From Acidobacteriota bacterium (GTDB taxonomy: Bacteria > Acidobacteriota > Terriglobia > Bryobacterales > Bryobacteraceae), in NCBI GenBank assembly GCA_025353165.1, contig JANXRE010000031.1:38768-102767 (forward strand): a stretch of DNA of 64,000 bases. Direction: 5' to 3'. This document shows, one piece after another, positions 8,505 through 17,441 of this stretch (the stretch's first letter is position 1; each line of letters opens with the position of its first letter). The position numbers were made by a program, and so were the translations under genes. Below the pieces are notes generated by a model. It ran no database searches. It saw nothing but the letters and a program-made list of their open reading frames with translations, and was not told the DNA's origin.

Positions 8505-9395
8505 TTGGCGAATACCTTCGATCTGCTGCCGTACCGCTACCACTTCCGGGCCCTGGACCCGGTGCGCTTTCCCGCGGGAAAGGCCGGCAACGTATTCCGT
8601 GGCGCCTTCGGGACAATTCTTCGGGAGATCGCTTGCGTCCCAGGGTGCCCCGGCGCAGGCAGTTGCGCCCGCCGCGTCGAATGCGCCTACGCCCGCCTCT
8701 TCGAGCCCACGCTGGAGGGGTTGGGGCCCAGCGGCTTCGCCAACCCTCCCCGTCCGTTTGTGCTTCGCGCCAGCCATCTGGATGGGTCGATCCTGCCGCC
8801 CGGCTCGGAGTTTTTCGTCGACGTAAACGTGTTCGACGCACGGTTCCCCGCACGTCACTGGTTTGAGCGTGTTTTCGAGCGCCTGGCGGAGAACGGCATC
8901 GGCCCCGGCCGGGGTCGCGCCCGGCTGGCAACGGTGGAAGACCTCGGGCCGCGCGCCGTAAGTTTGGATTGTAATTCACAGACCGTAACGAAAGTCACCG
9001 TACAGTTCGTGACTCCGACCGAGCTAAAATCCGGCGCGGAGATACGAAACGAACCCGATTTTGAGATTCTGTTCTCTCGTATTCGCGACCGAATCAGTTC
9101 CTTGAGGGCACTCTACGGGCCCGCGCCCCTGGAAATCGACTTTCGAGGCTTGGCCGATCGCGCCGCGGCCATCCGGACCGTGCGCTCCGATCTACAGCAT
9201 GAGCATTCGATCCGGCGCAGCACGCGCACCGGGCAAGTACACTCGCTCGGCGGCCTTACCGGCGAGGTGGAATACGAAGGAGATCTGGCGGAATTTCTTC
9301 CCTGGATCGAGTGCGCCTTTTGGACGGGCGTTGGCAGGCAAACCGTCTGGGGGAAAGGGCAGCTTCGTATTATTATTATAAGGTTCGTTGCCTAA
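8505..9395 (+). CDS. cas6: Cas6-like RAMP endoribonuclease (orphan)
   Basis: The 296-residue product matches the PF10040-type Cas6 RAMP family, which cleaves CRISPR precursor RNA. Visible features are an N-terminal FRG-FG-LR segment, a cysteine-rich stretch (C-x3-C near residue 46, then C...C) ending in CAYARLFEP, NPPRPFVLRA, a GxGRGRARL loop near residue 133, and the C-terminal glycine-rich LGGLTGEVEYEGDLAEFLPW plus VGRQTVWGKGQ. The only usable start is a TTG at 8505. There is no CRISPR array and no other cas gene in this window. hfq follows 85 bases later on the same strand. The 3' end contains an ATT triplet run. A role outside CRISPR immunity is possible but not shown. Confidence 0.85.
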   Translation: MANTFDLLPYRYHFRALDPVRFPAGKAGNVFRGAFGTILREIACVPGCPGAGSCARRVECAYARLFEPTLEGLGPSGFANPPRPFVLRASHLDGSILPPGSEFFVDVNVFDARFPARHWFERVFERLAENGIGPGRGRARLATVEDLGPRAVSLDCNSQTVTKVTVQFVTPTELKSGAEIRNEPDFEILFSRIRDRISSLRALYGPAPLEIDFRGLADRAAAIRTVRSDLQHEHSIRRSTRTGQVHSLGGLTGEVEYEGDLAEFLPWIECAFWTGVGRQTVWGKGQLRIIIIRFVA

Positions 9396-9480
9396 CGCAG
9401 TTGGGCTATCATGAGTGTAACCAACCGCGTGTAACCGGTGGCCAAAATAGCAAGTCCCCCAGGGACAAAAAGGAAGCCAC

Positions 9481-9783
9481 ATGGAAAAGCTGGCGCAGAA
9501 TATTCAGGAAGCTTTTCTAAACAACGCGCGCAAAGACAAGACGTTCCTGACGATTTACTTGATGAGCGGCGTGAAGCTCTCCGGCAGAATCAAGAGCTTC
9601 GATAAGTACTCAGTCATCCTCGAGACGAATAATCAGGAGCAGCTCATTTTCAAGCATGCGATCTCGACGGTAGTAGTATCCAAGCCGTTCCACACCGGCC
9701 CGCACGTTGCGGTGACGGAGCCGTCCCTGAACCAACATCCTGTACCCGGAACCCCCAGCGTCGAGGATGAGGGAAACGGGTAG
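9481..9783 (+). CDS. hfq: RNA chaperone Hfq
   Basis: Hfq is a hexameric Sm-like protein that binds small RNAs and A/U-rich mRNA. The Sm core spans about residues 5-68: [22 protein letters not shown] is Sm1 (split here only to describe it, residues 9-30), and [10 protein letters not shown] is the Sm2 signature with the conserved KHA. About 30 residues of disordered tail with no Sm features follow. The ATG is preceded by an AAGGAAG ribosome-binding site. The 3' end overlaps the start of hflX by 17 bases, the classical hfq-hflX order. A cas6-like gene precedes it on the same strand. Confidence 0.95.
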   Translation: MEKLAQNIQEAFLNNARKDKTFLTIYLMSGVKLSGRIKSFDKYSVILETNNQEQLIFKHAISTVVVSKPFHTGPHVAVTEPSLNQHPVPGTPSVEDEGNG

Positions 9784-11095
9784 CACACAATCCGCGCCTG
9801 AACGCGCCATTCTGGTCGGGCTCGAAACCACCGGACGAGGCCGCGGTGTCCCGTTCAGGGCGGATGAATCGATGGAGGAACTCGCGACGCTGACGCGCAG
9901 CGCCGGAGCTCAAATCCTCGAGACGGTAATGCAATCGCGCGACCGGCCAGTAGCCGCCACGCTCATCGGCTCCGGAAAAGTCGACGAACTGAAGGAGAAG
10001 GTGCGGTTCCTCGAAGCCGACGTCGTCATATTCGACAACGAGCTCAGCCCCACGCAGCAGCGGAACCTGGAGAAGGCGCTGGACGCCAAGATCCTCGACC
10101 GCACGCAACTGATCCTGGATATTTTCGCCCGGCGCGCCCGAACCCGCGAGGGCCAGCTACAGGTAGAACTCGCGCAACTGAATTATCTACTGCCCAGGCT
10201 CACCGGCCACGGCGCGGAGATGTCGCGTCTCGGAGGCGGAATCGGAACGCGCGGCCCCGGTGAAACCCAGCTTGAAACGGACCGCCGGCGCATCCACGGC
10301 CGCCTGCGCCAGATTGAGCGCGAGCTCGAGAAAGTGCGGTCGAGCCGCTCTACCCAACGCCGTCAGCGCCAGGCCGTGCCGCTGGCGACGATCGCGCTCG
10401 TGGGCTATACCAATGCGGGCAAGTCCACGCTGTTCAACCACCTCACGGGCGCGGGTGTTCTGGCCGACGCGAAAATGTTCGCGACCCTGGACCCGACCGT
10501 CCGCCACATTGTGCTGCCCTCGAAACGCCGCGCCTTGCTGAGCGATACCGTCGGTTTCATCCGCAACCTGCCGACGACGCTGGTGAGAGCGTTCCGCGCG
10601 ACATTGGAAGAGGTCACCGAGGCGGAACTGCTGCTCCACGTCGTCGACGTGGCTTCGCCGCATGCCGCCGAACAAACGGCTCACGTGTTCAAAGTGCTCG
10701 CCGAAATTGGCGCGGAGGAGACCCGCCAGATCCTGGTACTAAACAAGGTGGACCTGCTCCCGGGATCCGATCTCGATGAACAAACGGTTGCGCAGCGCAT
10801 TCTGGGCGAGGTTCACGAGCACAATCCGGAACGCGTAACCGCCGTCTCGTCGCGCACGGGAAGTGGCTTCGAGAAGCTGATCGAAAGTCTGGATCAAATG
10901 CTCGGGGTGGACCCGGTGGCTCGGGCGCTCTTCCGCTTTCCCGCCGGCGAGGGCGGTCCGCTCCATCTGCTTCACGAGTACGCGAAAGTTCTCCGGGTTG
11001 AATACGGCGGGGACTACACGGAGGTGGAAGCGGAAGCGCCGGAATCCATTCGCCGCCGCCTCGCTTCCTATATGGCGGATCAGGGAGAGTCCTGA
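9767..11095 (+). CDS. hflX: GTPase HflX
   Basis: HflX is a ribosome-associated GTPase that can split stalled or hibernating ribosomes. The 442-residue protein has the N-terminal HflX domain ([11 protein letters not shown] near 67; [23 protein letters not shown] segment about 124-143; [15 protein letters not shown] about 156-170), a basic linker, then the G domain: GYTNAGKST at 213-221, DTVGF at 260-264, NKVD near 325, and SSRTG. The ATG at 9767 lies inside the end of hfq, so translation is coupled. pgsA starts 18 bases after its stop. Confidence 0.95.
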   Translation: MRETGSTQSAPERAILVGLETTGRGRGVPFRADESMEELATLTRSAGAQILETVMQSRDRPVAATLIGSGKVDELKEKVRFLEADVVIFDNELSPTQQRNLEKALDAKILDRTQLILDIFARRARTREGQLQVELAQLNYLLPRLTGHGAEMSRLGGGIGTRGPGETQLETDRRRIHGRLRQIERELEKVRSSRSTQRRQRQAVPLATIALVGYTNAGKSTLFNHLTGAGVLADAKMFATLDPTVRHIVLPSKRRALLSDTVGFIRNLPTTLVRAFRATLEEVTEAELLLHVVDVASPHAAEQTAHVFKVLAEIGAEETRQILVLNKVDLLPGSDLDEQTVAQRILGEVHEHNPERVTAVSSRTGSGFEKLIESLDQMLGVDPVARALFRFPAGEGGPLHLLHEYAKVLRVEYGGDYTEVEAEAPESIRRRLASYMADQGES

Positions 11096-11113
11096 GTATG
11101 ATGAAATGACCCG

Positions 11114-11740
11114 ATGAATGTCCCGAACACTCTGACATTACTCAGGATCTTCTTTGTACCACTGCTGGTGGCGGCGCTGGTGCAGGAAGACATGAGCATT
11201 GACAGCGGAGGCGTTCAGCTCTCGAAGGAATTCATCGCGCTGGCCATCTTCCTGGTCGCGGCCGCGACCGATCTGCTGGACGGATATCTCGCGCGCAAGT
11301 GGAGCCAGGTGACCACGGTCGGCACGCTGCTCGATCCCATCGCGGACAAGCTCCTGATTTCCGCGGCGCTGATCTCGCTGGTGCAGATCCGCCGTCTTCC
11401 GGGATGGCTGGTGATCCTCATCATCGGCCGGGAGTTTGCCGTGAGCGGTCTCCGGAGCATCGCCGCGGCCGAGGGATACATGATCCGCGCCAGCGAGCTC
11501 GGTAAATCCAAGATGGTGGCACAGGTGGTAGGCGTATCGCTGGTGTTGCTCAGCATCCATTGGCCGTCGCTGGAACGTGTTTCGATTTACGCGATGTGGG
11601 GCGTCGTTTTGTTCGGGCTGGCCTCGGCGGTGGATTATTTCCGGAAGTTCTGGCGCCAGGTCGACTTGAGCATCAAGCAGCGGCGGCGCGGCGAGATCCT
11701 CGCGATCGAGTTGCAGAAGAAAGCCCGCATCAGCAGCTGA
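11114..11740 (+). CDS. pgsA: CDP-diacylglycerol--glycerol-3-phosphate 3-phosphatidyltransferase
   Basis: This inner-membrane enzyme makes phosphatidylglycerol phosphate, the committed step to phosphatidylglycerol and cardiolipin. The 208-residue protein starts MNVPNTLTLLRI, typical of PgsA, and has the complete CDP-alcohol phosphotransferase motif: D53, D56-G57, A60-R61, G70, D74 and D78. About five hydrophobic segments follow. It lies 18 bases behind hflX on the same strand, so it is probably the last gene of the cas6/hfq/hflX transcript. The C-terminus is a basic tail. Confidence 0.93.
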   Translation: MNVPNTLTLLRIFFVPLLVAALVQEDMSIDSGGVQLSKEFIALAIFLVAAATDLLDGYLARKWSQVTTVGTLLDPIADKLLISAALISLVQIRRLPGWLVILIIGREFAVSGLRSIAAAEGYMIRASELGKSKMVAQVVGVSLVLLSIHWPSLERVSIYAMWGVVLFGLASAVDYFRKFWRQVDLSIKQRRRGEILAIELQKKARISS

Positions 11741-11741
11741 G

Positions 11742-12654
11742 CTATCTACGTGGGGCGGCAAGCGCAGCATTCAAATCCTGGTGTTCGAAAGCGAATGCCA
11801 TCCCTACGTGAGCGGCGATCTGGCGCGCATCGCCCGCTGTGAGTTCGAAATACGGAGCGACTTCGAGGGCCAGTTTAAGCGAGGCCGTGCCGTCTTCCAG
11901 ATCGCATGTCCTCCTTCGGTGCGGCCCCGTGTTGGCGGAGGACATCCACGAATTCCAGATGACTGCGGGCTTCGTTGTCCTTGGCGTCGAGCATGCTCAT
12001 GGCCGACAGGAACGGAAGGCGCGTTCCCGGATCCCGGTCAAAACGGTGCAGCAAGAGTACCGGCTGGCCGGTGACGGTTTCAAGCCGCCATGCAGGAACC
12101 GGAATACCCGCCTTTGCCGCGAGGGTTAACGCCACAGCTTCCCACCGGACGGTACTCACCTCGTCTCCCTTGTTCGGAAACATGGCAATCGCGAGATGTC
12201 CGTCGCGGTCCCGGACCGAGGCCTTCGGGCGAGCGCCGCCGAGCGATGAGCCGGGCGCCAGGAGCAGGCGCAGATCCTTATGTAGCTGTCCGTGTCGCTC
12301 ACAACGCGCTCGGCGGCTGAGAGCAGTCGTGGCAGCTCGATGAGTGGTGGGATCTTGGTGGGTCCGTGACCGGCTAGAAACGGCCCGCCTTCCCGCTCGG
12401 CGGCGCTCAGCGCGGTGCATCAAAACCCGCGCCCATCGTGCCGGTTCGAGGGAGAAATGCTCGGGATGAGCGAGCCAGCTTTTGCCGTATTCAAAAGTGG
12501 CACTCTCCCCCGCCCCACGCGTTCCGGCAGGTGCTCTTCCTCAAGTTCACGGCCGGTGGCATCGTGCCGTTGGGTCAGCCACTTCAGCCAGCCGGTCGGC
12601 CATCCCTAGAACGAAGAGAACTGTGGCGTGAGTGATAAAAGCCCGATCCGCCAT
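11742..12654 (-). pseudogene. hipA-like kinase gene remnant
   Basis: Pieces of a HipA-family serine/threonine kinase are scattered over several frames on the minus strand: a start MADRAF near 12654, FEYGKSWLAHPEHF near 12490, GGPFLAGHG near 12390, SSLGGARPKASV (the ATP-loop region) near 12250, VLLLHRFDRDPG near 12040 and a C-terminal ASLKLALEVAPYF near 11870. Each is a recognisable HipA landmark and they occur in the right order, so the gene was once complete and has since taken several frameshifts. No hipB partner is seen next to it. The remnant separates pgsA from the TonB receptor gene. Confidence 0.75.
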
Positions 12655-12739
12655 AATCGCGACCGGAATTCGCCTCCGCCGGCGGGCATCGCGATGTCGT
12701 GGCCCAGCTTGCGGAGGGCGCGAGTGACCGGTATGGAAG

Positions 12740-14524
12740 CTACCGGCGAGAGAACGCGATCACTTCGATTCCCCCGAACACGCTCCGGCCGGGCATCACC
12801 ACCCCGGGGATCTCCTGATAACTCGTATTACTGAGATTCGACGCTCGGAAAAACGGCCGTATCCGCCCTCGCGTGTAAGCTACGGAAGCATCCCAGAGTG
12901 CGTAGGGACCGCGGCCGTAGCGCTTCAGTCCTCCGATCGACGTGCGCGTCACAAATCCACCGGGTAGCGTGCCCGTATACCCGACCGTCGCGTCCTGGGT
13001 CGGGTAGTTGAACACATATTTCGACATCACTCCCGCAATCACATTTTCCGCGCCGTGCAGCGCGGTGTAGCGGGCCTCGACGACTTGCCCCGGCCTCGGC
13101 TGCCAGGCAATTAGCCCTTCCACGCCAGTAAAATTCAAACGCTGGAAGTTGGTGGCGCGCCAGATGTCCGACATCGAACTCCGGACGTAGTCGATGACGT
13201 CCTGCTCGCGGCGCTCGAACGCCGTCGCCGAGACTCGCAGCGTCCGCGAGGGCGACCACTCGGCTCCCGCTTCGTAATTCCACGCTTTCTCGGGCCTCAG
13301 GTCGGGAGATCCGAGATTGGCCGGATCGTGATAATACAGATCGGTGAACGACGGCAGGCGAAAAGCTCGGCTCGCGGAGGCGCGCAGCTTAACCGAGGGC
13401 GTCAGCCACACTCCGGCCGCCACGGTCGGACTCAACTGCGTCTGCCCCGAACCATACAACTCTTCGCGCACGCCCGCCGTGAGTGAGAAGCGGTGGAGAG
13501 CGCGGGCATCCACGGCGATATATCCCGCACCGCGCGAACGCGTGTGATCGCCGAGGTTGTTGCTGACGATGGAATCGCGGTAACCGTCGACGCCGTAGTA
13601 CAGGCGCGTATTCGATTCCAGACGATCCCAGCGCCGGAACGACGCTTGCCAGCTATCGTCGGCGTGACGGTTCGTGTAGATCTGCGGCTGATCGCGAAAC
13701 AGGACGAATAGATCGGTATGGCGGCGATACCCGATGGCCGCTTCCATTTGCTCGCCGATTTCCTGGCGCAGGCTGGCGAACCATCCGCGCGTCCGCTCCC
13801 ACGACGGATAGTTGCCGTAGAACCGATCGGCGCCAAACGGCCGGTCGTTGGTAGCGAGCAATACATCGGTGGATCCGAGTCCGGTATGGACATGCGTGTC
13901 TGACCCGAACGACAAGTTCCGGTAATCCCGGTCCGGCATGAAGCCCGTTGAGAAGTCGCGGGAGAAGGCAAGTTGCTCGGACACGGGACCGGCGATGGCC
14001 GACAGCGTCGCGCTCTCTTCGTTTGTTCCGAAATTCCCCACGCCCGATCGAAGCCGCATCTCAGTCGCATCCGGCGTGCGCGGTATGACGTTGACCACTC
14101 CGCCGACCGCGTCGGAACCATAGAACATCGATCCCGAGCCTTTCAGTACTTCGACGCGATCCACCATGTCCGGCGGCAGCGGGAGGTCGAAGTTATGATG
14201 CCCGCTCTGGGCATCGTTGAACCTCAGGCCGTTCAGCAGCACCAGAGTCTGGCCGAACGAACCTCCGCGGATGGAAACGTCCGACTGCACGCCGTTCGGC
14301 GCGCGACCGCGCACGTCCACGGAAGAGTCAAGCCGCAAAAGCGCGAACGGGGTCGAAACCAGCAGCCTGTCATCCGGCTTGAGCGCGAACGAGCTGACGT
14401 TACGGTCCGATTCCTCCAAGGGAACGGGTTCGAACGTGCCGGTCACCACCACCGAGTCGGCACGCGCCGGTGGGAAAACCTGCTGAGCTTGAACAAGGAA
14501 GGGAAGAAGGAAGATGGAAATCAA
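12740..14524 (-). CDS. TonB-dependent outer-membrane receptor (BtuB-like size)
   Basis: The 594-residue protein begins with a short hydrophobic signal (ISIFLLPFLVQAQQ), then VVVTGT at the TonB-box/plug junction. The plug domain includes VDVRGRAPNGVQSDVSIRGG, LVLLNGLRFND and VEVLKGSGSMFYGSDAVGGVVN, all standard plug motifs. The remainder is a beta barrel with many YxAxxR-type strands and ends with a short aromatic-poor tail. The length fits BtuB/iron-complex receptors rather than the giant SusC class. The start is a TTG that directly follows the TAG of rodZ (14525-14527), so it is likely co-transcribed. The substrate cannot be told; cobalamin, iron chelate or sugar are all possible. Confidence 0.88.
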   Translation of the reverse strand: MISIFLLPFLVQAQQVFPPARADSVVVTGTFEPVPLEESDRNVSSFALKPDDRLLVSTPFALLRLDSSVDVRGRAPNGVQSDVSIRGGSFGQTLVLLNGLRFNDAQSGHHNFDLPLPPDMVDRVEVLKGSGSMFYGSDAVGGVVNVIPRTPDATEMRLRSGVGNFGTNEESATLSAIAGPVSEQLAFSRDFSTGFMPDRDYRNLSFGSDTHVHTGLGSTDVLLATNDRPFGADRFYGNYPSWERTRGWFASLRQEIGEQMEAAIGYRRHTDLFVLFRDQPQIYTNRHADDSWQASFRRWDRLESNTRLYYGVDGYRDSIVSNNLGDHTRSRGAGYIAVDARALHRFSLTAGVREELYGSGQTQLSPTVAAGVWLTPSVKLRASASRAFRLPSFTDLYYHDPANLGSPDLRPEKAWNYEAGAEWSPSRTLRVSATAFERREQDVIDYVRSSMSDIWRATNFQRLNFTGVEGLIAWQPRPGQVVEARYTALHGAENVIAGVMSKYVFNYPTQDATVGYTGTLPGGFVTRTSIGGLKRYGRGPYALWDASVAYTRGRIRPFFRASNLSNTSYQEIPGVVMPGRSVFGGIEVIAFSRR

Positions 14525-15385
14525 CTATAAGGTTGGGGGGGGACGGCTCCCGGTGTCAACCGGCGCGTCGGAGGGCGCAGGCTGGACGGAGCCGCTCGGA
14601 GGAAGAACCCGGAATCCGCCAGGCGTGAAGACAACCACGCGCACTTGCCCGCTGGCGCCGATCGGGCCGATGGATTTCCCGTTCATTGTCACTTCCACGG
14701 CTCCCGCGCTTCCGACGCCCAGGCGAACACGATCCTTGCTTCCGGCCGTCCTCATCTGCCCGGGCTCGAGCTTACCGCTGAAGGGAGGCTTGCCGTCGGC
14801 GCTTAACGAAATCCAGACCGGCTCCCTCGCTGTGACCGCGATGACGATAACGTCGTCCGACGATGTTGTGAGTGGAGCCGAGATGGGCAGGGCGGGCGCC
14901 GACGGCACGTCCAGGGCTGGCGGCGCTTTCGATTCGGACACGATGTCCTGCCGCGGCTGAGCCGCGCCGGCCTGGACGTTACGCCACCAGTTGTAGAGAA
15001 CCGAGCAACCCATCACTACCGCTATCAGCGCGACGGCCGATCCCCAGACCTTGCCCTGGCCGCTGAAGTAAATACGATTGGTTGCGCTGACGATGGAATC
15101 CGGCGCTTTCAGCGGAGAAGGTTCAATCGCTCCCGGTTGGAGAGCCGACGACAGCGAACGCTGCAGGCGGTCGAGATCGGCGTCGAAACCTGCGGCCTCC
15201 AACCCTACGGCGTCCGCGTACTGGAGGACAAAGCTTCGATAGAAGAAAACGCCGGGGCAGTTTTCGGGCTGGTCCGCCTCGATGGCTTCCAAATGCTTAC
15301 GGCTAATCCGGGTATTCTTGGAAAGGTTGTCGAGGTCGATGCTGAGCCGGATGCGTTCGTCCCGGAGTGTTTTGCCTACCGACAT
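14525..15385 (-). CDS. rodZ: RodZ-like HTH membrane protein (DUF4115 C-terminus)
   Basis: A cytoplasmic helix-turn-helix of the RodZ type occupies residues about 5-75 (TLRDERIRLSIDLDNLSKNT, ISRKHLEAIE), followed by a linker, one transmembrane segment near residues 112-132 (VWGSAVALIAVVMG), a Pro/Ala-rich stretch and a periplasmic DUF4115-like domain (about 165-250). RodZ links MreB to the cell-wall elongasome. The start ATG is at 15383-15385, divergent from the glycosyltransferase gene. The TonB receptor gene follows without a gap. Confidence 0.85.
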   Translation of the reverse strand: MSVGKTLRDERIRLSIDLDNLSKNTRISRKHLEAIEADQPENCPGVFFYRSFVLQYADAVGLEAAGFDADLDRLQRSLSSALQPGAIEPSPLKAPDSIVSATNRIYFSGQGKVWGSAVALIAVVMGCSVLYNWWRNVQAGAAQPRQDIVSESKAPPALDVPSAPALPISAPLTTSSDDVIVIAVTAREPVWISLSADGKPPFSGKLEPGQMRTAGSKDRVRLGVGSAGAVEVTMNGKSIGPIGASGQVRVVVFTPGGFRVLPPSGSVQPAPSDAPVDTGSRPPPTL

Positions 15386-16476
15386 GTGCCTACACTTTGA
15401 ATACTAGAGCAAAGGTTAAGGTTATACTACAACATTCTGATCATGAAACAAAAGTAACCGTTATTGTCGTGAACTGGAACCGTCGCGAGCTGCTTCGGGC
15501 CTGTCTGAAGTCGCTGGCCTCGCAGACCGGCGTCGCTTTCGAGGTCGTCGTCGTGGACAACGGATCCACCGATGGGTCGATGGAATTGGTGGAGTCCGAG
15601 TTTCGATCGGAGGCAGGATTCCGGCTAATCGGAATTCGCAATGCGGAAAATCGCGGGTTCTGCGCGGCGAATAACCAGGGTATCGCGGCGGCGCGCGGGG
15701 AACTGATCGCACTGCTGAACAACGACGCCGAGGCGCAACCGGGATGGCTGGCAGCGCTCGCTGCCGCGTTCGACCAATTCGGCATCGGCATGGCTGCCTC
15801 CAAGATCGTCAGGTGGGAAGACCCCGGCCGGATCGACAAGGCCGGCCACCTGATCTATCCTGACGGACAGAATCGCGGACGCGGATCGGGGCAACAGGAT
15901 CGCGGGCAATTCGACCGCGAGGAAGAGGCGCTCTGGCCGGACGGATGCGCGGCGATGTACCGCCGCGCCATGCTGGAACAGATAGGCGGATTCGATGAGG
16001 ACTTCTTCGCGTACGCGGACGATGCCGAATTGGGGCTGCGCGCCCGGATCGCCGGATGGCGCTGCTTGTACGTTCCCTCCGCGGTGGTGCGCCATCACCG
16101 GGGCGCAACGCTCGGCCTTTTGTCGGCGCGCCGGCTGGAGCTTATCGAACGCAATCGAATCCTCCTGGTGGCAAAGCTGTTCCCGTGGAGTCTGGTGTGG
16201 CTGAACGGCCCGTACTTCACGGCCAGGCTGGCGGCGGGAGCGTGGGCCGCGCTCCGGGGACGCGGCGAAGCGGGCCGGTTCCCGGGGATCCGGGGCAAGG
16301 CAACGATTGCGGCAGCCCTCGTCAAGGCGAACTTTTCAGCCTTGCCCCTGATCCCGAGGATGCTGCGCAAGCGACGGGAGATCGAGCGGATCCGGAAGCT
16401 GACCCCGCGGCAGGTGCGCCGCTTGATCCTGGACAACCGGATCAGCCTGCGCGAGTTGTCACGCGAGGCGATCTGA
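15367..16476 (+). CDS. Family 2 glycosyltransferase (rhamnosyltransferase-like)
   Basis: A GT-A glycosyltransferase: VTVIVVNWNRREL starts the Rossmann-like donor domain, then VVVDNGSTDGS, NRGFCAANNQG, LNNDAE (the DxD-equivalent) and GGFDEDFFAYADDAELGLRA, the usual catalytic ED region. The arrangement resembles rhamnosyl and other cell-surface polysaccharide transferases. Start is unclear: ATG 15367 lies inside the divergent rodZ gene and TTG 15397 is the next candidate; conserved sequence only begins near 15450. A basic C-terminal tail of about 60 residues follows the catalytic domain. Its stop overlaps the beginning of the next gene, so the three genes 15367-18124 probably form an operon for a glycan. 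Confidence 0.85.
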   Translation: MFCLPTCAYTLNTRAKVKVILQHSDHETKVTVIVVNWNRRELLRACLKSLASQTGVAFEVVVVDNGSTDGSMELVESEFRSEAGFRLIGIRNAENRGFCAANNQGIAAARGELIALLNNDAEAQPGWLAALAAAFDQFGIGMAASKIVRWEDPGRIDKAGHLIYPDGQNRGRGSGQQDRGQFDREEEALWPDGCAAMYRRAMLEQIGGFDEDFFAYADDAELGLRARIAGWRCLYVPSAVVRHHRGATLGLLSARRLELIERNRILLVAKLFPWSLVWLNGPYFTARLAAGAWAALRGRGEAGRFPGIRGKATIAAALVKANFSALPLIPRMLRKRREIERIRKLTPRQVRRLILDNRISLRELSREAI

Positions 16477-17441
16477 CCACCGCGGCCCAACGGGATCACT
16501 CCTGCCCCGCCTGCGGCGGCGTCGAGTTTGAAACTCTGTTCCGCGCGGGCGACCGCTTGTACCGAACAACCGGGGAAACGTTCTCCGTGGTCGAATGCCG
16601 CAACTGCCGGCTCATCCGTCTGCACCCCCGGCCATCGCCATCGGAGCTTGCGAAGTATTATCCGCCGAAGTACTGGTTTGCGCCGCGTCACACTCTCGCG
16701 GAACGCCTGGAACAAGCATACCGGCGGGTGGTTCTCCGCGACCACGTTTCTTTCGTGGCGCGCGCGCTCCGCGACAGCGGCGAAGACGGACCGGTGGTCG
16801 ATGTCGGCTGCGGCGGAGGACTGTTTCTCCGGCTGCTGGCCGAACGCGGGTATCGGGTGGCCGGGCTGGATTCCGCCCTCGACGCGGCGGCCATCGCCTG
16901 GAAATACATGGGCGTTCCCGTTGTGTGCGCAACACTGTCGGAGCCTCCGCTCGCGTCCGAAAGTTGCGCGGCCGTGACGATGTTCCATGTGTTGGAGCAC
17001 CTGTACGACCCCACAACATACGTGGATTCCGCGCGGACCATGTTGAAGCCGAACGGAAGGTTGATCGTTCAGGTTCCAAATGCTTCCTGCTGGCAATTTC
17101 GCCTATTCGGCTCACGCTGGAACGGAGTGGACGTTCCGCGGCACTTGATCGATTTCAAGGTGTCCGACCTGGACCTGCTGCTGGAGGATTGCGGATTCGA
17201 GGTTCTGCGTCACAAACATTTTTCGCTGAGGGATAACCCCGCCGGACTCGCCTCGACCATCGCCCCGTCTCTGGATCCAATGGCGCGGCGCGTTCGGGGA
17301 ACGTCCGAAGACCCGCGCATGAGTCTGCTGAAGAACGCGCTGTACTTCGGCCTCGTCGCGGCGTCGATTCCGCTCACGCTGCTGGAGGCATTCTTCGGCG
17401 CCGGATCGACCGTGATGGTGGAGGCGCGAAAAAAGCGGTGA
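16473..17441 (+). CDS. SAM-dependent methyltransferase with N-terminal zinc-ribbon
   Basis: The N-terminus has a CPACGG...CRNC zinc-ribbon as found in many methyltransferases of capsule and O-antigen clusters. SAM motif I is VVDVGCGGGLFL, followed by a FHVLEHLYDP segment (motif II region) and LKPNGRLIVQVPN. A C-terminal DVPRHLIDF motif is typical of the same group, which methylates sugars or lipids. No ATG, GTG or TTG lies near the expected start; the frame is open far upstream inside the glycosyltransferase gene, and the first likely codon is a CTG at 16473 that overlaps that gene's TGA. The stop TGA overlaps the next ATG (TGATG). Confidence 0.8.
   Translation: MTTAAQRDHSCPACGGVEFETLFRAGDRLYRTTGETFSVVECRNCRLIRLHPRPSPSELAKYYPPKYWFAPRHTLAERLEQAYRRVVLRDHVSFVARALRDSGEDGPVVDVGCGGGLFLRLLAERGYRVAGLDSALDAAAIAWKYMGVPVVCATLSEPPLASESCAAVTMFHVLEHLYDPTTYVDSARTMLKPNGRLIVQVPNASCWQFRLFGSRWNGVDVPRHLIDFKVSDLDLLLEDCGFEVLRHKHFSLRDNPAGLASTIAPSLDPMARRVRGTSEDPRMSLLKNALYFGLVAASIPLTLLEAFFGAGSTVMVEARKKR

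Noticed and set aside
9361..9390. ATT repeat at the cas6 3' end as a phase-variation tract
   Set aside because: The repeat is in-frame trinucleotides near the stop, so length changes would not alter the frame.
8505..9480. CRISPR array near the cas6-like gene
   Set aside because: No regularly spaced direct repeats were found there or elsewhere in the window.
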